From positions 186,001 through 250,000 of the forward strand of contig NZ_CP132381.1 in assembly GCF_030758615.1 (NCBI RefSeq): a stretch of DNA of 64,000 nt, in the 5' to 3' direction. This document shows positions 49,076 through 64,000 of this stretch, one piece after another. A program made the position numbers and the translations under genes. The notes beneath the pieces were generated by a model. The model saw only the letters and a list, made by a program, of their open reading frames with translations. It ran no database searches and had not been told where the DNA came from. Position 1 is the first letter of the stretch. The number at the start of each line of letters is the position of its first letter. The stretch is from Gilliamella apis (GTDB taxonomy: Bacteria; Pseudomonadota; Gammaproteobacteria; Enterobacterales; Orbaceae).

Positions 49076-49642
49076 TTAGCGGAGATAAAGATCACCAATA
49101 GCAACCGAACGCCATTCGCCTAACGGTAACTGATGAGTGAATAAATTATATTTTCCAATCTGAACACGAACTAAGCGTAAACACGGGAATCCAACCGCAG
49201 CACACATTCTTCTAACCTGCCGATTTTTTCCTTCTGTTATGGTAATACTTATCCATGAAGTAGGAATAGTTTTGCGTTCTCTGATAGGGGGTATTCGTTG
49301 CCATAAATTAGTTGGCTCTGCAAGTGATGCCACGATTGCCGGAGCGGTATGAAACTCTTTTAATTGCACACCACGAGTTAATCTATCTATGGCTTGTCGA
49401 TCAATTAATCCTTCTACCTGCACCCAATAAGTTTTAGGTAATTTAAATTTTGGTGAGCTAATTTTTGCTTGTAGTTTACCGTCATTAGTAAGCAGCAACA
49501 AACCTTCACTATCGGTGTCTAAACGACCAGCAGGGTAAAAACCAGGTAAAGATATATAATCTTTTAATGTTTGATATTTCTCATGTGCAGAAAATTGTGT
49601 CACAACATTAAACGGTTTATTAAAAGCGATTAATGAACTCAT
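49076..49642 (-). CDS. rluE: 23S rRNA pseudouridine synthase RluE-type (RsuA family)
   Basis: This 188-residue RsuA-family pseudouridine synthase has the catalytic Asp in AGRLDTDSEGLLLLTNDG and KLPKTYWVQVEG and KNRQVRRMCAAVGFP as conserved strands. There is no S4 domain, as in RluE, which modifies position 2457 of 23S rRNA in E. coli. It lies next to the rRNA operon but reads as a separate gene. Confidence 0.88.
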   Translation of the reverse strand: MSSLIAFNKPFNVVTQFSAHEKYQTLKDYISLPGFYPAGRLDTDSEGLLLLTNDGKLQAKISSPKFKLPKTYWVQVEGLIDRQAIDRLTRGVQLKEFHTAPAIVASLAEPTNLWQRIPPIRERKTIPTSWISITITEGKNRQVRRMCAAVGFPCLRLVRVQIGKYNLFTHQLPLGEWRSVAIGDLYLR

Positions 49643-49685
49643 CTCACCCTCAGAAGAATTTTTAACTATTCTTAGAATGCAAAAA

Positions 49686-49707
49686 AGCCCAGCATCGCTG
49701 CTGGGCT
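49686..49707 (-). terminator. Intrinsic terminator of the rRNA operon
   Basis: AGCCCAGCA and TGCTGGGCT form a 9-bp GC-rich stem with loop TCGC. The minus-strand transcript continues with a run of T, just after the 5S gene. Confidence 0.92.
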
Positions 49708-49720
49708 CGTATATTTAAAA

Positions 49721-49838
49721 GTCTGGCGGCACCCTACTCTCACATGGGTAATACCCACACTACCATCGGCACTACGGCGTTTCACTTCTGAGTTCGGCAT
49801 GGGGTCAGGTGGGACCACCGCGCTATTACCGCCAGACA
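49721..49838 (-). rRNA. rrf: 5S ribosomal RNA
   Basis: The minus strand gives a gammaproteobacterial 5S rRNA with GCGCGGTGGTCCCACCTGAC and CCATGCCGAACTCAGAAGTG. The ends TCTGGCGG and CCGCCAGA pair as the terminal helix I. Ends are good to a few bases. Confidence 0.95.
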
Positions 49839-49970
49839 TATTCTGTCTTCTCTTATCTCTATTGCTGTGCATTATCTCATATCCACAACAATCCCTCAAT
49901 CCGGAACAAACTGTTCGATTATCTCATAATCAATCTCTATCTTCGCGTATCCAAAACAACTCCGAGTTGT

Positions 49971-52869
<2,899 letters not shown>

Positions 52870-52994
52870 TTACAACTCACAGTTGTCTTGGTTTCAATTA
52901 CGCTTTTTTTCTCTTTTTCACCTCAATCCAATATATTCTCATATATCAGCTTGCCATAAAAACGAGAACTCGTTTCTTTCAGCTTGTTCCTAAT

Positions 52995-53005
52995 TGTTAA
53001 AGAGC
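52995..53005 (-). promoter_or_regulatory. BoxA antitermination element in the 16S-23S spacer
   Basis: The minus strand reads GCTCTTTAACA, the consensus boxA bound by NusB-S10, about 125 nt before the 23S 5' end. Confidence 0.85.
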
Positions 53006-53080
53006 TTTATCTTTCTATTCATTCGAATATCAAATAAATACAAAAATAATTTTTTTTATAGATAAAAGAGATTTCTTTAA

Positions 53081-53156
53081 TGGTGGAGCTAAGCGGGATC
53101 GAACCGCTGGCCTCCTGCGTGCAAGGCAGGCGCTCTCCCAGCTGAGCTATAGCCCC
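53081..53156 (-). tRNA. tRNA-Ala (anticodon TGC)
   Basis: The minus strand gives a 76-nt tRNA starting GGGGCTATAGCTCAG and ending with encoded CCA. The anticodon loop reads CTTGCAC with TGC, and the T arm is GGTTCGATCCC. It lies in the 16S-23S spacer. Confidence 0.97.
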
Positions 53157-53209
53157 ATTGTCTCACTTCATCAACCAATCAAGCTAACCATCAGCTTAAG
53201 CAGTCGAAT

Positions 53210-53286
<77 letters not shown>

Positions 53287-53341
53287 AATAAAGTGACTCT
53301 TTCTAAACAAACAATCTGTGTGAACACTTACGAGCGCTTCG

Positions 53342-54879
<1,538 letters not shown>

Positions 54880-55016
54880 AAAGTTTGATGCTCAATAACT
54901 GTCTCTGACATTATTCAAATGAATCTTCAGTGTCACTTATCAAGACTTAATTTTTTTCAGTCCGTAGACTTTTAATTTTTCGTCTCGCAAGTGCCCACAC
55001 AGATTGTCTGTTTCTT

Positions 55017-55030
55017 CTTTTTAAAGAGCT
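55017..55030 (-). promoter_or_regulatory. BoxA-like element in the 16S leader
   Basis: The minus strand reads AGCTCTTTAAAAAG, close to the boxA consensus TGCTCTTTAACA, about 140 nt before 16S. Confidence 0.75.
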
Positions 55031-55090
55031 GACAGCTTTTTAATTTACTTCACAATTTCTTGTTTCAGTTTGCTGTCTCAAGGGTTGCGT

Positions 55091-55119
55091 ATGTTACGCA
55101 TTTCACTTGCCTACGTCAA
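55091..55119 (-). promoter_or_regulatory. rRNA operon promoter
   Basis: The minus strand has TTGACG (55114-55119), a 17-nt spacer and TAACAT (55091-55096), preceded by an A/T-rich stretch that may act as an UP element. Transcription would start near 55084, about 205 nt before mature 16S. Confidence 0.7.
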
Positions 55120-55182
55120 CCCCTATTTTACAAAATTTGCTTTTTTTTCTTCAACCGATTGCTTTTTAATCAAAAAGGCTAT

Positions 55183-56364
55183 TTAAAAGGTTATTTTTAG
55201 CTGTTTAATAGCATTAACAGCTTTTTCAACCGCTTTTTCTACAGTTGGCGCTTTAGCTAATGCAACACCCATTCTTCTTATACCTTTTACTTCAGGTTTA
55301 CCAAATAAACGTAGATCAGTGTCTGCTTCACTTAATACTTTATCTAAATTCGAGAATGTAACTGTGTCAGAATCACCATTTGCAATTAATACTGCTGATG
55401 CACTAGCACCATATTGTTCTATTAAAGGTATTGGTAACCCTAAAATTGCTCTAGCATGTAATGCAAACTCAGAAAGATTTTGCGATATTAATGTTACCAT
55501 GCCGGTATCATGCGGTCGAGGAGATACTTCGCTAAACCAGACTTGATCACCTTTTACAAACAATTCAACGCCAAATAATCCATAACCACCTAAAGCTTCA
55601 GTTATTTTGGTAGCAATATCTTTCGCTAAAGATAATGCATTTGCCGACATCGGCTGAGGTTGCCATGATTCTCGATAATCACCATTTTCTTGCCGATGAC
55701 CAATAGGCTGACAATATGAAACACCATTAATATGTCTAACGGTTAATAACGTTATTTCATAATCGAAGTCAACAAATCCTTCAATAATAACTTTACCACT
55801 TCCGGCACGACCACCTTCTTGAGCATATTTCCATGAAGATTCAATATCAGCGTCACTTCTTAATAAAGATTGTCCTTTACCAGAAGAACTCATAACCGGT
55901 TTAACTAAGCAAGGAAAACCAATTTCTTTAACCGCAAGTTTATATTCGCTTTCTGTTACAGCAAAACGATATGGAGAGGTTGGTAATTTAAGTTCTTCAG
56001 CAGCAAGACGACGAATACCTTCACGATTCATCGTTAATTGCGTCGCTTTAGCAGTAGGGATTACAGTAAAACCTTCTTTTTCTAATTCTACTAAGGTGTC
56101 AGTAGCAATTGCTTCTATTTCAGGAACAATATAATCAGGCTTTTCTGCTTCAATTATTTTTCTTAACTCATTGCCATCTAGCATGTTGATAATATGATAA
56201 CGATGGGCTACTTGCATAGCGGGGGCATTGGCATAACGATCAACTGCAATAATTTCGCAGCCAAAACGTTGTAATTCAATAACAACTTCTTTGGCTAATT
56301 CACCGGCACCACAAAGTAATACTTTGGTAGCACTTGATGAGAGTGGTGTCCCTATTTTTGCCAT
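55183..56364 (-). CDS. purT: Formate-dependent phosphoribosylglycinamide formyltransferase
   Basis: This 393-residue ATP-grasp enzyme forms formyl-GAR from GAR, formate and ATP in purine synthesis. It has an N-terminal [17 protein letters not shown] segment, ATP-grasp residues in [17 protein letters not shown], and [18 protein letters not shown] with metal ligands. Length matches E. coli PurT (392). Its position directly downstream of purA groups two purine genes, although a terminator lies between them. Confidence 0.97.
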   Translation of the reverse strand: MAKIGTPLSSSATKVLLCGAGELAKEVVIELQRFGCEIIAVDRYANAPAMQVAHRYHIINMLDGNELRKIIEAEKPDYIVPEIEAIATDTLVELEKEGFTVIPTAKATQLTMNREGIRRLAAEELKLPTSPYRFAVTESEYKLAVKEIGFPCLVKPVMSSSGKGQSLLRSDADIESSWKYAQEGGRAGSGKVIIEGFVDFDYEITLLTVRHINGVSYCQPIGHRQENGDYRESWQPQPMSANALSLAKDIATKITEALGGYGLFGVELFVKGDQVWFSEVSPRPHDTGMVTLISQNLSEFALHARAILGLPIPLIEQYGASASAVLIANGDSDTVTFSNLDKVLSEADTDLRLFGKPEVKGIRRMGVALAKAPTVEKAVEKAVNAIKQLKITF

Positions 56365-56416
56365 AGTATCCTCTTAGAGATTTAATGATTATACTTTATT
56401 AACAAGCAAAAAATAA

Positions 56417-56442
56417 AAAATCGGGATAATTACCCCGATTTT
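56417..56442 (-). terminator. Intrinsic terminator of purA
   Basis: AAAATCGGG and CCCGATTTT form a 9-bp stem with an 8-nt loop, and a T-rich run follows on the minus strand. It lies just after the purA stop. Confidence 0.85.
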
Positions 56443-56454
56443 CTGTATGCAAAA

Positions 56455-57756
<1,302 letters not shown>

Positions 57757-57772
57757 TTATTTACTCATTGTA

Positions 57773-58735
57773 TTATTTGTTAGACTTTAATTTCATGTAT
57801 TGGAAAAATTCACTATCAGGACTAATGACCATAACATCATTACCTGTAAAGCTTTGTTCATAAGCTTTTAAACTACGAATAAAGCTAAAAAACTCAATAT
57901 CTTTACCAAAAGCGTCAGCATAAAGTTTAGCTGCATTAGCATCACCTTCACCGCGAATTGAGCGAGATTGACGTTCGGCTTCTGATATAATTTTGGTTTT
58001 TTCAAATGTAGCTTCCGCTCTTATTTCTTCAGCTTGTTTGATACCATCATAACGTTTGTCACGAGCAATAACTTCACGTTCAGCTCTCATGTTAGCATAA
58101 ATCGATTCAGAGACTTCAGCAGGGAAGTTAATTTGTTTAATTCGAACGTCAATTACATCAACACCGAAAGCCCTTAAACTAGTTTTACTGTTTTCAGGAT
58201 CTTTTTTCGCGTCAGTAACTAATTTATCAATCGGTAAATTTTCTTCACCATCTTGTGATGAACCATTTAACGAATCTTTAACTCGCGCCATTAATGAATT
58301 TCTTGATTTGGTATCGGCATTAGAATCATTAATGATATCTCGATTACTTAATTTACCAATCTCAGAACGTAAACGACCATTTAACCGAGCCAAAATTAAG
58401 TCGTTAACATCATTACCACCAGCAATAGTTTCATAATAACGGTTAAAATCAACAATTTTCCATTGCACAAAATAGTCCACAATTAGTTCTTTCTTTTGTA
58501 CATTAAAAAAACGTTGTTCATTATTATTATTTGAACTATTGGTAGTTTGGATTTTAGCATCAATCGTTTTAACGCTATCGATTAGTGGCATTTTAAAATG
58601 TAATCCAGGTTCAGATAAACCAATAATTTTATTAAAACGTAAAACGACACCACGAGTACCCTCTTCTATCACATAGATACTTGAAAAAAGTACGCCAATT
58701 AAAATTAAAACTATAGGAATCAATAATTTTCGCAT
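57773..58735 (-). CDS. hflC: HflC, regulator of FtsH protease
   Basis: This 320-residue stomatin/SPFH protein has one N-terminal membrane helix (about 5-22) and a periplasmic SPFH domain (EEGTRGVVLRFNKI). With HflK it forms a large cage around the FtsH protease. Length is near E. coli HflC (334). A coiled-coil segment rich in Glu and Arg lies near 215-265. The start lies 14 bp after the hflK stop. Confidence 0.97.
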   Translation of the reverse strand: MRKLLIPIVLILIGVLFSSIYVIEEGTRGVVLRFNKIIGLSEPGLHFKMPLIDSVKTIDAKIQTTNSSNNNNEQRFFNVQKKELIVDYFVQWKIVDFNRYYETIAGGNDVNDLILARLNGRLRSEIGKLSNRDIINDSNADTKSRNSLMARVKDSLNGSSQDGEENLPIDKLVTDAKKDPENSKTSLRAFGVDVIDVRIKQINFPAEVSESIYANMRAEREVIARDKRYDGIKQAEEIRAEATFEKTKIISEAERQSRSIRGEGDANAAKLYADAFGKDIEFFSFIRSLKAYEQSFTGNDVMVISPDSEFFQYMKLKSNK

Positions 58736-58749
58736 ATTCTTTTTTCTCC

Positions 58750-59961
58750 TTATCGACCCATAGTCCGTCTAGTGCGATTATTAGAATTATTATTAGTCGT
58801 TGAGCTATGATTTTGCACATCAATACTATTTTGTTGAGCACTTTCTGCATCCAAAGGATTTGGCAGATTAATATTATAATCACTGTCTGAATTTGCTGTG
58901 ATTGATTCAGATGATTGCTCATTTTTATTTTTTAATAATTGTTCTAACGGTAGTACTAATAAATTACCACTCTTATCATTAACAATAACTTTCTGCGTTT
59001 TAGCTAATATTTTTTCCATCGTTTCAATATATAAACGATCTTTAGTAATTTCGGGCGCAGCTTTATATTGTGGTAATAATTTTTCAAACCGAGCAACATC
59101 ACCAATTGCTTCTAATTCTACTTTTACTTTATAAGCATTTGCATCGGCCAAAATGGTCGCCGAACGACCTTCTGCTTGCTGAACTAATTGAACTTTATCA
59201 GCTTTAGCTTGTTTTATTTCGCGTTCACTATCATTCTGAGCTCTAATTGCATCTGCATAAGCATCTTGCACTTCTACAGGTGGACGAGCAACTTGGAAGT
59301 TAAGATCGACAATAGTAATCCCCATATCATAATGAGAAATAACATTAATTAATTCATCTTTAGTACTATCTTCTAAATCTGAACGACCATCTGAAATGAT
59401 AGCATCAATGTTAGAACTACCTACTGAAGTCCTAAGTGCACTATCCGCAGCTTGACGTAAACTATCTTCAACATTAGTCACATTAAATAAGTATTTAACT
59501 GGATCACTAATACGATATTGTACGTTCATTTCAACAAAGACTAAGTTTTCACCTTTTTCACTTGTTGTAATGATATCGCCATGCACATTGAAGTTATAAG
59601 TACCTTGCGTATCGACTTTATAAACTTTATCAATAAATGATGGATTCCAATTCAAACCAGGTTGAATAATTTCAGGTTGAACTTGCCCAAAACGAGTTAT
59701 CACACCTCGTTGATTTTGTTTGATAGTATAAAAACCACTTACCGCCCAAATTAGGATAAGAACAACTATCACTGCCAAAATAATTTTCGAACTATTCATT
59801 GATAGCTTAATATCAGAAGGTCCTCGATTATTACCTGAACTCCCTTTTTTAAAGAGATCTTTGAGTTGGTTAAATATCCCTCCAGTTGAATTGGAAGGTT
59901 TCTTATTATTTCCCCATGGGTCGTTATCTTGTCCGTTATTGCCGGGCTGATTCCACGCCAT
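58750..59961 (-). CDS. hflK: HflK, regulator of FtsH protease
   Basis: This 403-residue SPFH protein starts MAWNQPGNNGQDNDPWG, the typical Gly/Asn-rich cytoplasmic N-terminus. A transmembrane helix follows (about 57-77), then the SPFH domain with IKQNQRGVITRFGQVQPEI and a coiled coil. It makes the alternating cage with HflC. The C-terminal tail is Asn/Ser-rich and ends RTRRTMGR. Length is near E. coli HflK (419). Confidence 0.97.
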   Translation of the reverse strand: MAWNQPGNNGQDNDPWGNNKKPSNSTGGIFNQLKDLFKKGSSGNNRGPSDIKLSMNSSKIILAVIVVLILIWAVSGFYTIKQNQRGVITRFGQVQPEIIQPGLNWNPSFIDKVYKVDTQGTYNFNVHGDIITTSEKGENLVFVEMNVQYRISDPVKYLFNVTNVEDSLRQAADSALRTSVGSSNIDAIISDGRSDLEDSTKDELINVISHYDMGITIVDLNFQVARPPVEVQDAYADAIRAQNDSEREIKQAKADKVQLVQQAEGRSATILADANAYKVKVELEAIGDVARFEKLLPQYKAAPEITKDRLYIETMEKILAKTQKVIVNDKSGNLLVLPLEQLLKNKNEQSSESITANSDSDYNINLPNPLDAESAQQNSIDVQNHSSTTNNNSNNRTRRTMGR

Positions 59962-59984
59962 ATTTTATATGCTCCATTTAACAA

Positions 59985-61279
59985 TTAGTTGTTATTTTGC
60001 GTATTGATTAAGTATAACAGATCTGGCTCTTGTTTACAGAGGCGATTCCATTCAATTAAAGGCATTCTTATATTTAGCAGAAAACTACCGTCATCATTGA
60101 TGACTTCATGTTCTACCGCATTTAATTTATATAAACGGCTTCTAAGTTTTGCTAGATGGATAGGCAAGTTTAATTGACAAACTTGAATCTTACCGGCAAG
60201 CCTTTCTTTTAATGCAGTAAATAAGAGATCTAATCCTAAACTATTTTGTGCTGAAATCCAAACTCGAATTGGCACGCCATTTTCATCACGATCAATACTT
60301 GGTTGCTTACCTTCCATTAAATCAATTTTATTCATTACCAACAAAGTAGGAATATCATGGGCATCAATTTCAAGTAAAACTTCATCAACAGCTTGAATGT
60401 TATCTAATAAATTAGGATCAGCAGCATCAACGACATGTAATAGCAGTGATGCTTCTTGTGTTTCAAGTAAAGTCGCTTTAAAAGCAGCAACCAGATCATG
60501 GGGTAAATGACGAATAAATCCAACCGTATCAGCTAAAACTACTTCGCCAACATCATCAACTATAATGCGTCTTAAGGTTGGATCCAGCGTAGCAAATAAT
60601 TGATCGGCAGCATAAACATCAGCGTTAGTTAGTGCATTAAATAGTGTCGATTTGCCAGCATTGGTATAACCAACTAGTGATACTGTTGATAAATCTGCTT
60701 TTTGTCTAGATTGACGATTTTGATTGCGTTGTTTTTCAACTTTCGCAAGTCTTGATAAGATTAACTGAATACGATGACGAATTAATCGTCTATCGGTTTC
60801 TAGCTGAGTTTCCCAGGACCTCGTAAGCCTATACCACCTTTTTGACGTTCTAAGTGAGTCCAACCTCGAACTAAACGTGTTGACAGATATTGTAATTGCG
60901 CTAATTCAACTTGCAACTTACCTTCATGGGTTCGAGCTCGTTGGGCAAAAATATCCAGAATCAATCCTGTTCTATCCACTACACGACATTCACATAGTTG
61001 TTCTAAGTTTCGTTCTTGAGTTGGGGTTAAGGTATGATTGACTAGAATAACTGAAGCATTCAGCTCTTTTACTTTATCGGCGATTTCTAACGCTTTTCCT
61101 TCACCAATAAAATATTTAGCTTGCGGAGACTTTCTTGAGGTTGTCACAATATCGAGAATTTCAATTTGAGCTGAAGAAACTAACACTTCAAACTCTTTTA
61201 AATCCTCGATATCGCTTTCTTGAGGGAAGAATACATGGACTAATAAAGCGGACTCGCCGCCTTTATATCGCTCAAACAA
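59985..61279 (-). pseudogene. hflX: HflX ribosome-splitting GTPase, broken by a -1 frameshift, TTG start
   Basis: The N-terminal part starts at a TTG (61277-61279) with GGAG 7 nt upstream and reads FERYKGGES, matching HflX of E. coli. It runs to GIGLRGPG (Gly156) and then leaves the family sequence and stops at 60800. The downstream frame resumes exactly as [15 protein letters not shown], then the GTPase domain with [25 protein letters not shown] and MNKID. Restoring one G in the GGG near 60810-60813 (minus strand CCTGGGAAACT) yields GPGETQLET and a protein of about 431 residues, the normal size. Either a sequencing error or a genuine homopolymer loss fits. A functional HflX rescues stalled ribosomes under heat stress. 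Confidence 0.92.
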
Positions 61280-61300
61280 TCACATTCTCCACTCAAATAA

Positions 61301-61546
61301 TTAGCTTTCGCTTTCCTCTTCAGGTTGAGACACCAAACCAGAAATAGGTCTTGAAGGAACAACTGTAGAGATTGCGTGTTTGTATACCATTTGACTAACA
61401 GTATTTTTTAATAAAATAACAAACTGATCAAATGATTCAATTTGTCCTTGTAATTTAATACCGTTAACAAGATAAATTGATACTGGAATATGCTCGCGAC
61501 GAAGCAAATTCAAATAAGGATCTTGTAATGACTGCCCTTTTGACAT
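61301..61546 (-). CDS. hfq: RNA chaperone Hfq
   Basis: This 81-residue Sm-like RNA chaperone forms hexamers that pair small RNAs with mRNAs. It contains [18 protein letters not shown], the Sm1 motif region [20 protein letters not shown] and the Sm2 motif [12 protein letters not shown]. The flexible C-terminal tail is short (E. coli 102 residues) and ends acidic, EEESES. The ATG at 61546 is the true start; the longer open frame to 61639 adds a hydrophobic stretch with no family support. Confidence 0.98.
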   Translation of the reverse strand: MSKGQSLQDPYLNLLRREHIPVSIYLVNGIKLQGQIESFDQFVILLKNTVSQMVYKHAISTVVPSRPISGLVSQPEEESES

Positions 61547-61863
61547 GAGTTTATCCTTTAAGATGAAATAAAAATATAAAGATAAAGATAAAATAAATTT
61601 ACAATCAAAATGATGATCTATCCGATTGCAACATAACATACTTATGTAGTAAGTATCAAAATAACATAAAAAACCCAGCTCTTAAACTAATCAACTGCAA
61701 TTTATGCACAAATAACTAAAAATTTAATAAATTAACGAAATTTATACAAAAAAATACGCATGATAGATATCATAAATTTAGAAAGGCTTTCGAAATGAAA
61801 AATTTCTGTTTAGTATTATAATCAATAGAAAAAACACTAATACCTATCGCTGCAATTTATAAT

Positions 61864-62775
61864 TTAAAAAATATGCTTAAAAACGGTATCTTTGTTATCT
61901 TGATTTAACCATGTTATCGGTTGTTTCCAACCTCTAAGCCAAGTAATTTGCCGTTTCGCTAATTGACGAGTAGCACAAATACCCTTGAATACCATCTCAT
62001 CATAACTGATATCACCATTAAGATATTCCCACATTTGACGATAGCCAACACAACGGATAGAAGGTAGATTGGTATGCAGATCAGATCGCAACATAAGTGT
62101 TTTTACTTCATCTTCAAAGCCTTGATCTAGCATTTGTAAAAAACGCTGCTCAATACGTTGGTGCAACTCAGCTCTATCTTCCGGCATAATAGCTAGCTGC
62201 ATGATGTCATAAGGTAATGCTTCGCCACTTTCTTGAGTAAGCTCGGTTAAACTTTTACCAGAAATGAGATAAACCTCTAATGCGCGATTAAGCCGTTGCG
62301 GATCATTCGGATGAATTCGCTGAGCTGACACAGGATCAACCTTCTTTAACTCCTCATGAATCGCTTGCCAACCTAATTTATTGGCTTTTTCTTCAATTTG
62401 CTGCCGTATATCACTATCCGCAGCAGGAAGAGGTGAAAGTCCTTCAATTAAAGCTTTAAAATACAGCATCGTTCCGCCAACTAGTAATGGTGTTCGACCA
62501 TTACTTAACGATTTTTCAATTTCTTCAATCGCATCATGCCGAAAATTAGCTGCCGAGTAACTTTCAGCAGGATCACAGATATCAATCAGTTTATGTGGAT
62601 ATTTTTGCTGCTCTTGTTTAGTGGGTTTCGCACTGCCGATATCCATACCGCGATAAATAAGTGCCGAATCAACACTAATAATATCAATCGGATACTTGTC
62701 ATAAAGTTCCATGGCAAAAGCCGTCTTACCGGACGCAGTAGGCCCCATTAATGAAATAATTTTTGCTTTATTCAT
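61864..62775 (-). CDS. miaA: tRNA dimethylallyltransferase
   Basis: This 303-residue enzyme prenylates A37 of tRNAs reading UNN codons. The P-loop is [13 protein letters not shown], and [32 protein letters not shown] and [14 protein letters not shown] are conserved active-site regions. Its ATG overlaps the mutL stop by 4 bp (ATGA). Length is near E. coli MiaA (316). Confidence 0.97.
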   Translation of the reverse strand: MNKAKIISLMGPTASGKTAFAMELYDKYPIDIISVDSALIYRGMDIGSAKPTKQEQQKYPHKLIDICDPAESYSAANFRHDAIEEIEKSLSNGRTPLLVGGTMLYFKALIEGLSPLPAADSDIRQQIEEKANKLGWQAIHEELKKVDPVSAQRIHPNDPQRLNRALEVYLISGKSLTELTQESGEALPYDIMQLAIMPEDRAELHQRIEQRFLQMLDQGFEDEVKTLMLRSDLHTNLPSIRCVGYRQMWEYLNGDISYDEMVFKGICATRQLAKRQITWLRGWKQPITWLNQDNKDTVFKHIF

Positions 62776-64000
62776 GATAAAATTGATTGTGATAAAGATT
62801 GAAGATCAATCGGATATAAAAATGTATCTTGCTGTAATAAATTAATATCTATCTGTTCTAGTTGTGCTAATAACTGAATAACTTTCGTTACGCTCCAACT
62901 CTCCGCATAATTATCACTACTATTTTCTGCCAACCACATCGCAATTTGCGTAGGATCGATAACAGCCGATTGATCAGATAAAAGAAAAGCAATTAAACTT
63001 GGTAATAATTGTTGCCAATTAGTAGTTCGTAACATTTTCGGCACATTATGCAAATGTAATTTAGCTTTATCAATATAAAAATCAAATCCTAAAAAAATTA
63101 ATTGCGGACGATAATCACTTAATACCTGTTGTTCTTTTTGATTGACCAAAATTGTTAGTGGAATCAGTAATTTTTCTGACTCTTGAGTTAATAATTTTAT
63201 TGCTTTTACTTTTTGCTGAGCAATATTTAACTTCATAAGCATAAATGTTTGCTGACTATCTTGCAATTTTTCAAGTAAAGCAATATCAGGTTGAATAACG
63301 GTTAATACTCGACCAAACTGAACTAATGAAGAACTATCAAGCTGCTGTTGCAGTGATTGTAATGGTACATTCCGTTTAGGAAACAACGTCTCAATAACCG
63401 CTTGTTGTGGTGCAGTTATTGAATCATTATCATCAGCTAACGGCAACTGCTCAGATTGCATTTTTTGAATTTCAAAGCTTGCTTTAGTATCGATTAACTG
63501 ACCATAAATTACATTTTCTTTAACATGATTAATCGGTTTTTTGGGTAATATGTTAGTCGCAGAATAGCCTTTAGGCTCCGTAGCTATTTTTTGATTAAAA
63601 ATATTTTCACCAGCAGCTTGTCGATTTGGTGTTATTACCACTTTTTCATCATCGGTAAGCTGTTGGTTTGATTCGAGAGCCATAACAATAGCTTGATAAA
63701 CAAAATCATGTACTAATCTTGCTTCATGAAAACGCACTTCGTGTTTAGCTGGATGAACATTAACATCAACCTGTTTGGGATCGATTTGTAGAAAAACCAC
63801 ATAACTTTGTTGTTCATTAGTTCGACTAATATAAGCTTGGCGCAGCGCATGATTAATTAATTTATCTTTTATTACTCGACCATTAACATAAAAATATTGC
63901 AGATCACTAATTTCATTACTTGCTACCCATCCTTGAATTAACAAATCATCATGTTGCCAATCTAATTTGACTGCTTTTTGTACAAATGTACGTCCACAAA
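62772..64000 (-). CDS. mutL: DNA mismatch repair protein MutL (5' end outside window)
   Basis: The visible 409 codons cover the end of the N-terminal ATPase/transducer domain and the whole C-terminal dimerisation domain. Reading is open to the window edge ([19 protein letters not shown]), so the true start lies outside. The transducer-domain segments [21 protein letters not shown] and [13 protein letters not shown] are diagnostic of MutL. A low-complexity Gln-rich linker (roughly 150-230 of the visible part) joins it to the C-terminal domain. It is followed by miaA with a 4-bp overlap. Confidence 0.97.
   Translation of the reverse strand, partial: CGRTFVQKAVKLDWQHDDLLIQGWVASNEISDLQYFYVNGRVIKDKLINHALRQAYISRTNEQQSYVVFLQIDPKQVDVNVHPAKHEVRFHEARLVHDFVYQAIVMALESNQQLTDDEKVVITPNRQAAGENIFNQKIATEPKGYSATNILPKKPINHVKENVIYGQLIDTKASFEIQKMQSEQLPLADDNDSITAPQQAVIETLFPKRNVPLQSLQQQLDSSSLVQFGRVLTVIQPDIALLEKLQDSQQTFMLMKLNIAQQKVKAIKLLTQESEKLLIPLTILVNQKEQQVLSDYRPQLIFLGFDFYIDKAKLHLHNVPKMLRTTNWQQLLPSLIAFLLSDQSAVIDPTQIAMWLAENSSDNYAESWSVTKVIQLLAQLEQIDINLLQQDTFLYPIDLQSLSQSILS

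Larger units (their letters stand above)
54880..55182 (-). other. rRNA operon leader region
   Basis: This gene-free stretch of about 300 bp holds the rRNA promoter, the leader boxA and AT-rich sequence between 16S and purT. Several short open frames here and over the rRNA genes are not credible genes. Confidence 0.8.

Overview
The window is AT-rich chromosomal DNA from a gammaproteobacterium. The gene blocks mutL-miaA-hfq-hflX-hflK-hflC-purA, ftsY-ftsE-ftsX-rpoH, ribF-ileS-lspA-ispH, dnaK-dnaJ and yihD-dsbA-mobA-mobB follow the enterobacterial order. The low GC, the short intergenic regions and the many sugar phosphotransferase (PTS) genes suggest an Orbales/Gilliamella-like gut symbiont. That assignment is an inference; a Pasteurellales-like relative is the main alternative. 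No prophage, insertion sequence, CRISPR array or conjugative module was seen.

Region 1 (1-9600) is accessory. It holds a cellobiose/lactose-type PTS (EIIC partial, EIIB, EIIA) read from a near-perfect sigma-54 promoter. A divergent LevR-like activator with PRD and PTS domains lies next to it, with clustered TGTGT/ACACA boxes between them. A second sugar locus follows: a beta-glucoside-type EIIBC, a divergent mannonate-dehydratase-like enolase-superfamily enzyme and a GntR/UTRA regulator, with a CRP site between the divergent genes. Next is a MarR regulator and peroxiredoxin-like pair with an operator at its promoter.

Region 2 (9700-24600) holds dnaJ and dnaK with a sigma-32-like promoter, a SatP acetate transporter, and a membrane protein resembling an M28 peptidase that has lost its metal ligands. 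A mannose-family PTS operon follows, headed by a 2-hydroxyacid dehydrogenase; its EIIB gene is frameshifted. Then come asnB, the ydbH-ynbE-ydbL envelope operon and gltX.

Region 3 (24850-49650) is mostly housekeeping: polA, folE, ribF, ileS, lspA, ispH, a YfhL-type ferredoxin, macAB, dsbA, yihD, mobA, mobB, mtgA, a sirtuin, rpoH, ftsX, ftsE, ftsY and rluE. A threonine-aldolase-like gene sits between mobA and mobB. There is also an uncharacterised exported protein with a possible caspase-like His/Cys pair, and a small lipoprotein.

Region 4 (49680-55130) is a complete minus-strand rRNA operon, 16S-tRNA-Ile-tRNA-Ala-23S-5S, with promoter, boxA elements and terminator. Region 5 (55180-64000) holds purT, purA, hflC, hflK, hflX, hfq, miaA and the 3' part of mutL. 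Both hflX and the mannose-type EIIB gene are broken by the loss of one G in a run of G, which points to sequencing error or homopolymer mutation.

No clearly new multi-gene system is visible. The best leads are the degenerate M28-like membrane protein, the caspase-like exported protein, the sirtuin lacking its zinc cysteines, the matching Asn/Asp-rich DDDY tails on two subunits of one PTS, and the sigma-54/LevR-controlled PTS.
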